64,000 nucleotides of DNA from JAJRRL01 sp047404195 (GTDB lineage: Bacteria > Pseudomonadota > Gammaproteobacteria > JAJRRL01): assembly GCA_047404195.1 (NCBI GenBank), contig JBDOIU010000008.1, positions 62,001 to 126,000 of the forward strand. Direction: 5' to 3'. The notes under the pieces are model-generated. The model was not told the DNA's origin and made no database searches. It saw only the letters and a list, made by a program, of their open reading frames with translations. Both the position numbers and the translations under genes were made by a program. The first letter of the stretch is position 1. The number at the start of each line of letters is the position of its first letter. Shown here one piece after another: positions 54,501-61,589 of the stretch.

Positions 54501-55421
54501 GGCAAAAGAAAAACAGTTGCTCAAAAGCAAGTATCATCACCAATGGCTGCCAGCGTTGCGCTTTCAGATCAATCAGTCAGCATTCCGTTGAGTCGGTTTG
54601 TGATACCTGCTCAATCCCTTCACTACGATATCGCAACGGGCCTTATTGGTAGTGGTAGTTTTGCAAACGTTTATAGGGGGCAGTGGCGGCGTACAGCGGT
54701 AGCGATCAAGCTTTTATTGGCGCAGAGCATTGGGAGCGAGGCCATCAATGAACTGAAAGAAGAGGGCATAACCATGATGTTGTTACGCCATCCAAATATC
54801 ATGACAGTCTATGGTATCTGCCTTGACCCGGGTGCTGTGAGTCTGGTGATGGCGTATATGTCAGATGGGTCCCTGTATCAGTTCATACAAAATGATAGTA
54901 TCGCGCTCACCTGGGGAGACCGTTTACAGATTGCTTCGGGTATTGCTAAAGGTTTGTCATATTTACATGACATGCGCATCATGCATAGAGACTTAAAGAG
55001 TTTGAATGTTCTTATGTCTGGTTGCCAGCCCAAGATCACCGACTTTGGTCTTTCAAAAGTTCGTTCTGATACACTCACCATGACAAGTTCATCCTCAGGT
55101 ATGGTTGGAACATTGGCATGGATGGCGCCTGAATTGATGAGTGATCCCGATTGTGTCTATACAAATGCATGTGATATGTATAGCCTCGGCGTTATCTTAT
55201 GGGAAATTGCGGCAAGAAAAGCGCCTTGGGCTAAAGCAACGACAGCCAGTCTGATTGGTATGTGGGTCATGTCGGGTAAGCGTGAGTCTATTCCGGATGA
55301 TACACCTGCAGAGTATGCATCATTAATAAGCGACTGTTGGGCACAAGAGTTCGCAGTGAGACCAGATTCGAGCAGCGTCGAGGATCGATTGTCAGCGTTA
55401 ACTTGTGAGAATGTCGCATAG
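48579..55421 (+). CDS. Giant alpha-solenoid protein with C-terminal TKL-type protein kinase (paralogue 2)
   Basis: The product has 2,280 residues. Residues 1 to about 1800 look like a HEAT/ARM-type alpha-solenoid, with one coiled-coil-like insert near residues 400-445 (YEEEKAALNQLQRKLERLQQ). An Ala/Lys/Glu-rich helix and a very basic linker, about residues 1866-1990, rich in His, Lys, Arg, Gln and Ser, follow. The C-terminal kinase is complete: GSGSFANVYRG, beta-3 Lys2044 in VAIKLL, HRDLKSLNVL at 2136, DFG at 2155-2157 and GTLAWMAPEL with APE at 2183-2185. It is clearly a paralogue of the 10657-20664 protein in kinase and layout. ATG 48579 follows AAGGAG by about 5 bases; GTG 48546 is open but unsupported. 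It has its own promoter. Host-directed function is inferred. Confidence 0.87.
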   Translation: MHTEWTQSWQSQLTQVIEKMSSEDCEIRNAAFRLMIELYSSQHFAAAVNRGAANASDGVRQALLLLILARYHAGIDKALCVFLHEKITDIDTQKPINMQNPTLRRAIADAIKCDRGTGMHCLDQCHSSDVPRQVIDTELENLVESMVADPDSEIQNTAIRNVNAGYYTKNIYFRKALLGAFKHGEKRTQALAASKMMAALEKHSSYRGPQEERVIHDIANDADFINVVMDVMLHAATPFAKPDTTDEAVAACSIYGEGYHKLISRFLAISTIFETEHVHKLAQRLVSAFASKEVNTQKTAHAVLAEFLQGQHACDRSTVKSRQLLVEAGLTTKIISQLSSDDLGLKCALAKMLADLYRFDCPFDETLQAECLTLISDTVQGCYSKTKTMDALVSREKSLQELIAASRKRVDSAYRSKYWRQYEEEKAALNQLQRKLERLQQKKSQVDTYARVKDHLLRFLGYIALRDQSVSTQLFDLGLFKHMLALIQSGQYGSKELDFLEILIRMHPLSCKDLLQSGCVGVIFDRIKKDQSSSYYRGYSYSALIGSGVLLFAELFSNDEHYPVAKQMGVMDLLSSLSSWTDRHRKAHKYEIATFALKKIAASISALGGSVQATLAYLSYPYYSESVTQWVNVDSHVRQMLYQKLYDKIVSEAKCPVVGIDILDLAPLCRVTYQKSRYEAIVGSYDQYNRKQFMPLFVSYMSCTILDPRVNVFHLRWQLKILSVVLPLCDLTYLWSAETHVTLLCELKKCLSVADLEVQRYAVQAIVTMVVIDPSYSFSRDDELNHLLQPFLSHEDAVTRSHVIRFYRAAEYGKNLALMVAQLDYQYDDVHQYVFEYLLGVASNDKLIDSVEKVLSIDRLLALLASENTKIHRHVTAMLKLYFASESLCFEKDVRQKVAPILIRQIDKFDAFTQCEMIHVISKLTAIERESSIDLDLEPVYSLLKALIHHRDSTTRSQAANALCVFVCEQAIRQTALATSDVLEPQFTALLSEDEKFRQPARAVIAAMIQGHEANTALVEERLKTLLASILTSLRSDHDVERETASKHLYYIASINEPCITLVLTSEAIPQCFKLIHERNVSIANFAAKTLSLVSRKGEKSHQLFVDCDALSTYCALLENTDMSCRISIIEAITAYYKFHTDREVSPLDRTLVDKLISLQIDVNTDLRESVRVALDTMSAVGLDFSSLIEQHRRTMIDAYMTNLEFTNEEVNKNALRALGFLVHLNPTNREITSSLNLIPALLQYEHRMGLALKLLKNLVDGSTRQREILLETRAMTSLNKILPAKDEQVYSDVRDLFVSLLDTSHYQQAVRRIGGFHQLLFALDSDSTARRKDGLLVLKQLLLHRQIQSLIKAIDFKLYETDPSELHEIYRNITQLITMRFVPSLSHISAVDLTSILMKCLADSDEEVQYESVKVFGLLLGYVDYQLDPKSSYYRQSRIYVESFRQAGVFQLLESMLLTGTTPLERLILRTLYTNDCLPVGEQNTYTASEGLLDRKKFFTLILNAGLAKSMIVSTSQQSCWYFRPDKSDLPMLDNVAGFRAVGEDLKHTTLRLYSTASVWLSPEITQNSGYSFKPLMQTIRSRLSLDEALSLLPAKSIEMNCYVLQLLHFYVRFGMVSDESEKKNAKILVTQKNINIFRSLLLHDSSKVRTEVLSLFGLLCQSLCETLPKLSSLVSFESSYMRSCTDPDRRLRLHAYQMLLFVLSSRLKSQSKSVLDHHSEMNANAGEIFLAMLQDTYRPIVGTAIVVLYTLTLDSGDDVKKLALSIFQQGGIIDLLLSMSTQVFTVESQTVAVQYLLSQIPSYSVDASAKIARAKAEAKAKLALEARKDDSVSTVAVSPPMPDKPSPAIVALIKQFKPQGYASIKKHASNPGPQSQHKTQGNRYSKSVAPKRQGQQTQRNKKHASSASRTGQHQSSVGPRHDRGKQSRQHSIQTKSQGHHKTRKGSQSQRSRHHKHTTHKPNSRHNKHMGHKGKRKTVAQKQVSSPMAASVALSDQSVSIPLSRFVIPAQSLHYDIATGLIGSGSFANVYRGQWRRTAVAIKLLLAQSIGSEAINELKEEGITMMLLRHPNIMTVYGICLDPGAVSLVMAYMSDGSLYQFIQNDSIALTWGDRLQIASGIAKGLSYLHDMRIMHRDLKSLNVLMSGCQPKITDFGLSKVRSDTLTMTSSSSGMVGTLAWMAPELMSDPDCVYTNACDMYSLGVILWEIAARKAPWAKATTASLIGMWVMSGKRESIPDDTPAEYASLISDCWAQEFAVRPDSSSVEDRLSALTCENVA

Positions 55422-55438
55422 CGATATCTGTTTAAAGC

Positions 55439-56752
55439 TCATTTGTTATTGTCTGCTTTGTTGGTATTAAAATTGTCACCGGACTTTCTGTTGGGCAGAT
55501 ATAAGCATAAGCAGATGGTGATCAGTGCACAAATCGGTAAAAAGTAGAGCGCATGTTGATAGTCGGTATAGGCGTAATAACGCGTGTCCCCGATCATTTT
55601 GCCTGACCAGGTTTGATCGAGCAGGGCCGAAGCAAATGGCTGGAACAATGCGCCTGACAGCATGACAATAAGATTGACAAATGCAACCACACTGGCAGTG
55701 CCTCTATCAGCATTGGCTTCAACTGCATAAGTGAAGCAAAGAATCTCCACACTTGCAAAAAAACCATATATGAAGAGTAAGCATTCACTTTGCAGTATAC
55801 TTGTTTTAAAAAATATCACGGTGAGTATGGCTAAGAACGACAGCGTTGATTGAACAATAAAGTTCTTTTTATAGCAAGGTTGGAATTTAAAAATAAGGCT
55901 TTGAAGCAGCGCTCCAATCAGCCAACCACTATAAATAAAACTATTGATTTCAGAAGATGCTTGAATTGATATATGGTATTTGGCGCTGAGAATGCTGGGG
56001 CCCCAAAATTCACCAAACAAAGATAATGACAGGAATAAAAGGCTACCAATGATGCTGACAAACCACATATCAGCTCGTTTAACAATCTGGATATAGTTTG
56101 TTATGGTTTGCTTCCAATTGTCATGAGCTTCATGTTGATGGCTGATTAAGTGCCGTCGGTCTTTTAGGCAGTAGCCCAGTTTAAGTAGCAGCAGTAGGGC
56201 GACGCCGAACAAGGCAGCAGCAAAGAATATCTGTGTCCAGCTATACTTCTGTATGAGAATGGGTAATTCAATGTCATTGACAATGCCCGTTAGCATGCCC
56301 AGCGCGGTTAGAATACCTGCAAATAAGGTAAATATACGTTTATTTAGCCATTTGTTTGCCATGGCCAGTGCGCCGACATACGCAAATGCGCTTCCCGCAC
56401 CAATGATGATGCGACCCATTGCAGTGAGTGTGAAGCTGCTGGGTGTAGGGAAAAGTAGTGAGCCAATTGCACAAAATATAATTGCACAAGCCAGTGTTTT
56501 GCGCGGTTGAAAATAATCGGTCAGTATACCAACCACAAGCTGTAGGGGTGCGTAAACCCAGTAATAAAGAGAAATGAGCAGGCCTGCAGTACCACTGGTG
56601 ATAGCAAATTGATGCATTATGTAATGTATCATTTTATTTGGTGCAACTCTGAGCGCATACTCATAGGCATAAAATAGTGCACTTGTTACAATCAAGAGTA
56701 TGATTGGGAAGCTGATGCGTTTCTGTGATTCTGAAGCATCATTAGATGTCAT
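55439..56752 (-). CDS. MFS transporter, substrate unknown
   Basis: The 437-residue product is a 12-segment major facilitator. The N-half opens with SFPIILLIVTSALFYAYEYALRV (residues about 13-35), followed by the loop DYFQPRKTLA between segments 2 and 3, which matches the MFS motif DxxxxRR/K. Another typical part is GRIIIGAGSAFAYVGALAMANKWL. Related proteins are common in Legionella and Coxiella and several are annotated as sugar-phosphate or amino-acid carriers, but nothing here fixes the substrate. I chose ATG 56752, after AAAGG; ATG 56794 is open but has no ribosome site. It is convergent with the giant kinase gene, 17 bases apart. Confidence 0.82.
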   Translation of the reverse strand: MTSNDASESQKRISFPIILLIVTSALFYAYEYALRVAPNKMIHYIMHQFAITSGTAGLLISLYYWVYAPLQLVVGILTDYFQPRKTLACAIIFCAIGSLLFPTPSSFTLTAMGRIIIGAGSAFAYVGALAMANKWLNKRIFTLFAGILTALGMLTGIVNDIELPILIQKYSWTQIFFAAALFGVALLLLLKLGYCLKDRRHLISHQHEAHDNWKQTITNYIQIVKRADMWFVSIIGSLLFLSLSLFGEFWGPSILSAKYHISIQASSEINSFIYSGWLIGALLQSLIFKFQPCYKKNFIVQSTLSFLAILTVIFFKTSILQSECLLFIYGFFASVEILCFTYAVEANADRGTASVVAFVNLIVMLSGALFQPFASALLDQTWSGKMIGDTRYYAYTDYQHALYFLPICALITICLCLYLPNRKSGDNFNTNKADNNK

Positions 56753-56867
56753 AACCTTTGTTCCATATGTAATAAGCAAATAATATTGTGGCAAAAAAAA
56801 TGTCCGTTAAATCAAGGTTCGCTTGATTTTTGATCAGATTTGCGTCGAGGTTTGTTTTTTTTTATTG

Positions 56868-56896
56868 TTGACAGTAATTTCGACAGCATATAATAT
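56868..56896 (+). promoter_or_regulatory. Sigma-70-like promoter for the ZIP transporter
   Basis: Perfect -35 TTGACA (56868-56873); the -10 is either TAATAT (56891-56896) at 17 bases or TATAAT (56889-56894) at 15. A T9 run (56855-56863) lies just upstream of the -35. Confidence 0.72.
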
Positions 56897-56919
56897 GTAC
56901 ATTTTTTTCGGTGATCGTG

Positions 56920-57732
56920 ATGCCAGTTTTTGAATTAAAGTTCTTTTCTGCCTTTGTCATCTTGCTGCTGAGCTTGGCTGCGGGCTTTTATCCATTTCAT
57001 CAGCGCTCCAAAGATGGTCGTCTCAAGCAGTTTCCTGCTGGTGAGGCCTTGGCTTCTGGTGTGTTTTTGGGTGCTGGCTTAATGCATATGCTTGTCAGTG
57101 CTAATACTCAATTCACGCATTTGCATGTAAAATATCCGCTCGCACCGCTGATTGCTGGTATTATGTTTCTGATACTTTTATCTTTAGAGCATGTGAGTCG
57201 CGAAATTTATGAAAAAGTGCATCGACAGAAATTGATTGACTGCGCGCACTCTGCGTCGGAGCAGCATGATTGTCGTGGTCCAACGTCATTGTCGATCATT
57301 GCAGCAATGATATTATCTATTCATAGTTTGATTGCTGGAGCTGCACTAGGGGTGTCTCGCTCTTTTGGTTTGAGTATGATGGTTTTCCTGGCGATTGTAT
57401 CTCATAAGTGGGCGGCCAGCTTTGCTTTATCAGTACAGCTAAATAAGAGTCCATTGTCATCACGTGCTGCTATCTCTTTATTTGTCATTTTCTGTCTGAT
57501 GGCACCCTTGGGTATTATTGTCGGGCAGTACTTAGATCACTATGAAATTCTGAGTGAGTATATCTTCACAACGCCTATTTTGATGTCTCTGGCTGCTGGA
57601 ACGTTCCTTTATTTGGGTACGCTGCATGGACTCAAGCGAGCGGTGATGGTTGATAAATGCTGCAACTTAAAGCGATTTAACCTTGTTTTGGTTGGCTTTT
57701 TAATGATGGCCGTGGTTGCTGTTTGGTTATAA
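56920..57732 (+). CDS. ZIP family divalent metal transporter
   Basis: ZIP proteins bring zinc, iron or manganese into the cytoplasm. The 270-residue product has eight likely membrane segments. The metal-binding helix 4 is seen in LSIHSLIAGAALGVS and helix 5 in AIVSHKWAASFALSVQL, whose His, Ser and Lys replace the more common HNxxxG and HExxHE patterns, as happens in GufA- and eukaryote-like branches. The central loop CAHSASEQHDC contains His and Cys. ATG 56920 is preferred over the GTG at 56911. It is a single gene with its own promoter, convergent with corC-lnt. Metal specificity is unknown. Confidence 0.82.
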   Translation: MPVFELKFFSAFVILLLSLAAGFYPFHQRSKDGRLKQFPAGEALASGVFLGAGLMHMLVSANTQFTHLHVKYPLAPLIAGIMFLILLSLEHVSREIYEKVHRQKLIDCAHSASEQHDCRGPTSLSIIAAMILSIHSLIAGAALGVSRSFGLSMMVFLAIVSHKWAASFALSVQLNKSPLSSRAAISLFVIFCLMAPLGIIVGQYLDHYEILSEYIFTTPILMSLAAGTFLYLGTLHGLKRAVMVDKCCNLKRFNLVLVGFLMMAVVAVWL

Positions 57733-57733
57733 G

Positions 57734-60073
57734 TTATTTTTTAATTGTTTTGAATTTTCTTTTTTGATTGAGTAATAAGCAAATAATGAGTAGGCTGGCA
57801 ATGCAGTACAGCCAAAAGTGCTGCGCAAGTCGCATTAAAGGTGTTTGGCCAGTATAGGGGGTCAGTCTGCCAGTGAGAGCGCCACGATGATCTTGCGCTA
57901 ATGCTTTGATGATGGTGCCTTGTGCTGAGATGTGGGCAGTGATAGCGCTGTTGTTGGCATATAATATTGGTCTACCTGACTCGAGTGCTCGGATTTGAGC
58001 AATCTGCAGTTGCTGTGCCGCTGCAGCTGAGTGGCCAAACCAAGCATCATCGCTAATCACTAACAGCCAGTTGGCGCCGCTTGCTTTGGCACGTACAAAG
58101 GCTGGATAGGCAATCTCATAGCAAATGAATGTGGCAACAGCTTGCTTATTGACTCGCAGTAGGGGCTGTTGTGTGGTGCCAGCACTGAAGCCAGACATCG
58201 GCATACCAATGCTTTGAAAAATGGGTTGTAACCAGCGTACCATGGGTAGGTATTCTCCAAAGGGAACCAGTTTTACCTTGTCGTAGTGGCCAGTTTGATT
58301 GCCAAGCAGTAGCAATCTATTTGTGCTCCGCTGATGCTTTCTATCATAGTGTGCAATACCCGTTAGTAGGTTGCTGTGATGTTGTTTAGCAAGCTGATGC
58401 AGTTCATGCAGAAATGTGCTGACACTGACATCATATGCTGGGATTGCTGTTTCAGGCCAAATAATGATGTCCTGTTGCAAATGCTGTCGCGTGAGTGTGA
58501 GATAGGTTTGTAGTGTATGCAGTGTTTGCGCTTCATCCCATTTCATTTGAACGGGGATGTTGCCTTGCAAGAGAGCGTATGTGGCTTGACTATTGGTGAT
58601 TGGCTTCGTCCAGCGAATTGTTTGTAGGTACGCACTACAAATAAACAATACGCCGATACAACCAATGAGCGTCAGTTGCTGCCGCCAGCATTTGCTTTGG
58701 CAGATTATAACTAAGCTTGCTGAGGCTATTGTGATGAGAAGGCTGGTGCCGTAAACACCGAAAATTGGCACGAGCCCAGAAAGTGGTGCAGCACTGGCGG
58801 TATCTCCAACCAGCAACCATGGAAAGCCGGTGAATAAGTGGCTGCGCAGTAGCTCGAACATCACCCACATGCAGGCATATGATACGACTTGTATTGGTTG
58901 AGATGCTTTATTGAAAAGGCGGTACCAAAGCCATGCAAAGCCAGCCAATTGTACTGCAAAAAGTAAGACGAACAGGGCAGTGATTGCCAACGCCAGCATG
59001 GTTGGCGCACCGCCAAAGTGGTGAATGCTATGAAAAACCCAACCTGTTCCTATGGCAAAAGCGGCACAGCCAAAAAGTAATCCGCAGACAGTTGCCTCAA
59101 TTGACTTTTGGCTGGTTCGCCAGCAGTAATAGAGGCTGCCGATTGCAATGAGTGCGAGTGGCCACATTGTATATGGTGCGAATGCCAGTGGAAAAATGCT
59201 GCCGGCAAACAGTGATAGCACGTAGCGTGTGATTGGATTATTAAGCTGAGGCATTTTTTTTTTGAAGCGCAATAAATGAATGCGGCGTTTGCTGGCACTG
59301 AGCACTGTGACTTGAAAGTTGTCAAAAGTCAGCGATTCGCCGGTTTTAGGTAAGTGAGCAAAACGTTTCAGGACGAGGCCACCGATTGTGTCAAACTCAT
59401 CATCAGGATAGACGGTATCAAAGTATGCATTAAAAAACTCTATTGGCGTCTGTGCATGCACAGTATACTCATCGTGGCTTATTTTTTTAATGTGTTGGCT
59501 ATCATGCAAGTTGTCATACTCATCCTCGATGTCACCTACAATCTGCTCAAGCACATCTTCAATTGTGACTAATCCTGCAACGCCACCATACTCATCGACG
59601 ACGATAGCAATATGGCTGGCTTTGCTGCGAAATTCTCGCAGTAAAATGTCCAAGCGTTTGCTTTCAGGAATGAATGTGGCTGGACGCAGAAGTGGGGTGA
59701 TATCTGTATTATTTTTTTGTGATGCACGCAGTAAATCTTTTGCCAGCAAGATACCCATGACATGGTCCTTGCTATCAGAAATAACGGGAAAACGCGAGTG
59801 GCCGGAGTCAATGACGGTTGGAACTGCTTCATCACAGCTGTTGCTGGCATTGATGGTGATCATTTGTGCGCGTGGAATCATGATATCGCGCGCATGTTGG
59901 TCGGTCACTTTGAGTACGCCTTCAATCATTTTATGTGCATACTCGTCAATAAGGTGATTATCTTTTGCTTCAGCGAGCAGTGAGTTGAAGTCCTGGCGAC
60001 TGGTCGGTTCGCGGCGCAGCCACTTCAGTAGCTGGTTGCAGATTTGTTTGATGGGTGATTGTGGGGCTGACAT
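57734..60073 (-). CDS. Fused CorC (magnesium/cobalt efflux) and apolipoprotein N-acyltransferase Lnt
   Basis: One 779-residue frame joins two proteins that are normally adjacent genes (ybeX/corC and lnt). Residues 1-273 are CorC: MIPRAQMITI opens the CBS pair, with VIDSGHSRFPV and IAIVVDEYGGVAGLVTIEDVLEQIVGDI, then the transporter-associated domain ending VLSASKRRIHLLRFKKK. Residues 274-779 are Lnt, starting exactly at a Met where separate Lnt proteins begin; it has the N-terminal membrane bundle and the nitrilase domain with catalytic Glu541 in WPETAIP, Lys in YDKVKLVPFGEYLP, and Cys in TFICYEIAYP. Lnt adds the third acyl chain to lipoproteins in the inner membrane. The join is an A10 run (59254-59263). 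No ribosome site precedes the Lnt Met, so Lnt depends on reading through CorC. Confidence 0.9.
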   Translation of the reverse strand: MSAPQSPIKQICNQLLKWLRREPTSRQDFNSLLAEAKDNHLIDEYAHKMIEGVLKVTDQHARDIMIPRAQMITINASNSCDEAVPTVIDSGHSRFPVISDSKDHVMGILLAKDLLRASQKNNTDITPLLRPATFIPESKRLDILLREFRSKASHIAIVVDEYGGVAGLVTIEDVLEQIVGDIEDEYDNLHDSQHIKKISHDEYTVHAQTPIEFFNAYFDTVYPDDEFDTIGGLVLKRFAHLPKTGESLTFDNFQVTVLSASKRRIHLLRFKKKMPQLNNPITRYVLSLFAGSIFPLAFAPYTMWPLALIAIGSLYYCWRTSQKSIEATVCGLLFGCAAFAIGTGWVFHSIHHFGGAPTMLALAITALFVLLFAVQLAGFAWLWYRLFNKASQPIQVVSYACMWVMFELLRSHLFTGFPWLLVGDTASAAPLSGLVPIFGVYGTSLLITIASASLVIICQSKCWRQQLTLIGCIGVLFICSAYLQTIRWTKPITNSQATYALLQGNIPVQMKWDEAQTLHTLQTYLTLTRQHLQQDIIIWPETAIPAYDVSVSTFLHELHQLAKQHHSNLLTGIAHYDRKHQRSTNRLLLLGNQTGHYDKVKLVPFGEYLPMVRWLQPIFQSIGMPMSGFSAGTTQQPLLRVNKQAVATFICYEIAYPAFVRAKASGANWLLVISDDAWFGHSAAAAQQLQIAQIRALESGRPILYANNSAITAHISAQGTIIKALAQDHRGALTGRLTPYTGQTPLMRLAQHFWLYCIASLLIICLLLNQKRKFKTIKK
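59254..59263 (-). repeat. A10 homopolymer at the CorC-Lnt junction
   Basis: On the coding (minus) strand ten A residues encode three Lys codons and the first base of the Lnt Met. With eleven, the frame would end as RFKKKNASA followed by a stop, giving a normal-length CorC. It is the longest A/T run I found inside a coding frame. Confidence 0.9.
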
Positions 60074-60133
60074 GTGAACCTTGCTGCTGTAACTTAACTT
60101 ATTATAGCAAATGTGGTTGTTGTCAGCAAGTCT

Positions 60134-60619
60134 CTAGTGTGTTGAATAGGGGTTGGGGTAGCCTTGACTACGCATCAGCCTGGATTCATGGGCTTCCATC
60201 ACGGCTTGCTCTGCATCATTTTGGTGATCGTAGCCTTGTAAGTGCAGGTATGCGTGAATCAACATGTGTGCACAGCGAACGTCAAATTCAATGTTGGCTT
60301 CTTTGGCTTCGTGCGCAATTACCGGAATGCATAACACAATGTCTCCCAGTGATTCAATGGGCATCCCTGGTGGTGTCTCAGTTGGAAAGGCCAAGACGTT
60401 GGTGCTCTTGTTCTTTTGCCTGAATTGGTGGTTAAGGGTTTGCATTTCCAGTTCATCTACACAGCGTACAGTGATCTCGTGGTCAGCATATTGTCTCGCA
60501 TCTCCCAGCTGCTGTTGTGCACGGTGTAAGGTGTTTTTTACAAAGTCAGGATCAGGCTGCAGAGCATGCTGGCTGGTAACTTGTATGGTGATATCGATAC
60601 CGCTACTGTTCGTGGTCAT
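60134..60619 (-). CDS. ybeY: Endoribonuclease YbeY (16S rRNA maturation)
   Basis: YbeY is a metal-dependent RNase needed for 16S rRNA 3' end maturation and ribosome quality control. The 161-residue product has the zinc motif HMLIHAYLHLQGYDH with His spaced as H-x3-H-x5-H. ADHEITVRCVDELEMQTLN and FRQKNKSTNVLAFP are the family's other signatures. ATG 60619 gives the usual N-terminus; the frame to 60658 extends into ybeZ. It overlaps ybeZ by 17 bases and precedes corC-lnt. Confidence 0.94.
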   Translation of the reverse strand: MTTNSSGIDITIQVTSQHALQPDPDFVKNTLHRAQQQLGDARQYADHEITVRCVDELEMQTLNHQFRQKNKSTNVLAFPTETPPGMPIESLGDIVLCIPVIAHEAKEANIEFDVRCAHMLIHAYLHLQGYDHQNDAEQAVMEAHESRLMRSQGYPNPYSTH

Positions 60620-61568
60620 AAGCGTGAATAATTTTTTGTACCAGTGCATGCCGCACAATATCGTTTGATTTGAAAAATGTAAAGCTAATGCCTTCTATTT
60701 CTTGTAGCAGGCGAATAGCATGTCGCAAGCCTGATCCTTGGTGTCGCGGTAAGTCCGTTTGTGTAATATCACCTGTAATAACAGCTTTAGAGCCAAAGCC
60801 AATGCGGGTTAAAAACATTTTCATTTGCTGTTGTGTGGTATTTTGTGCTTCATCTAGGATAACAAATGAGTCGCTAAGTGTGCGTCCACGCATGTAGGCG
60901 AGTGATGCGACTTCTAGCACGCCTTTTTTGACTAATTGGTCAACCCGATTGACTCCATACATATCGAATAACGCATCGTATAGCGGTTGTAGGTACGGAG
61001 AAATTTTTTCAGATAAGTCACCCGGTAAAAAGCCCAGTTGCTCACCTGCTTCAACTGCTGGTCGGCATAGAATGATACGATTACATTGCCCCATGTCCAG
61101 TGCATGTAGCGCAGCGGCTACTGCTAAAAATGTTTTACCCGTTCCAGATGGGCCAATCCCAAAGTTGATATCATGTCTTAAAATGGCATCGATATAATAC
61201 GCCTGATTGGGTGTGCGTGGTGAAATCACATTTTTACCAGCGGTGAGCGTCCTGTGTTGTGGAATATTGGGTTGGGTTGCATTGGGTTGTCTGACTTGTT
61301 GGAGCAGTGAATTAACATCGACCTCCGTGACGGCGGTACCACTTTCTGTTTGCATATACAACTCCTCCAATAAATTGGATGCCTGTAGAATCGACTTAGG
61401 CAAGCCAATGATTTGAAAATAGTTTCCACGTGCGTATATATCGACACCTAGGCGCGCTTCAATATGTCGTAAATTGCTGTCTAGTTCACCACGCAGGTTA
61501 GAAAGTCGGTCCGTGTCATCGGGAGATAAAGTAAGGTGCTGTTTTATTTTTGAATCTGACAAAATCAA
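60603..61568 (-). CDS. ybeZ: PhoH-like ATPase YbeZ
   Basis: YbeZ is a PhoH-family P-loop ATPase that works with YbeY on ribosomes. The 321-residue product has the Walker A GPSGTGKTFLAVAAA, LCRPAVEAGEQLGFLPGD, and Walker B FVILDEAQNTT followed by MFLTRIGFGSKAVITGD. A KH-like N-terminal domain (residues about 25-85) is present. It follows miaB by 21 bases and overlaps ybeY. Confidence 0.93.
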   Translation of the reverse strand: MILSDSKIKQHLTLSPDDTDRLSNLRGELDSNLRHIEARLGVDIYARGNYFQIIGLPKSILQASNLLEELYMQTESGTAVTEVDVNSLLQQVRQPNATQPNIPQHRTLTAGKNVISPRTPNQAYYIDAILRHDINFGIGPSGTGKTFLAVAAALHALDMGQCNRIILCRPAVEAGEQLGFLPGDLSEKISPYLQPLYDALFDMYGVNRVDQLVKKGVLEVASLAYMRGRTLSDSFVILDEAQNTTQQQMKMFLTRIGFGSKAVITGDITQTDLPRHQGSGLRHAIRLLQEIEGISFTFFKSNDIVRHALVQKIIHAYDHEQ

Positions 61569-61589
61569 TTCCTACAAAATGGCCAGGGG

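Noticed and set aside
55400..55421. Cysteine near the C-terminus of the second kinase (TCENVA) as another CaaX box
   Set aside because: The Cys is fifth from the end, not fourth, and the following residues are not aliphatic in the right places.
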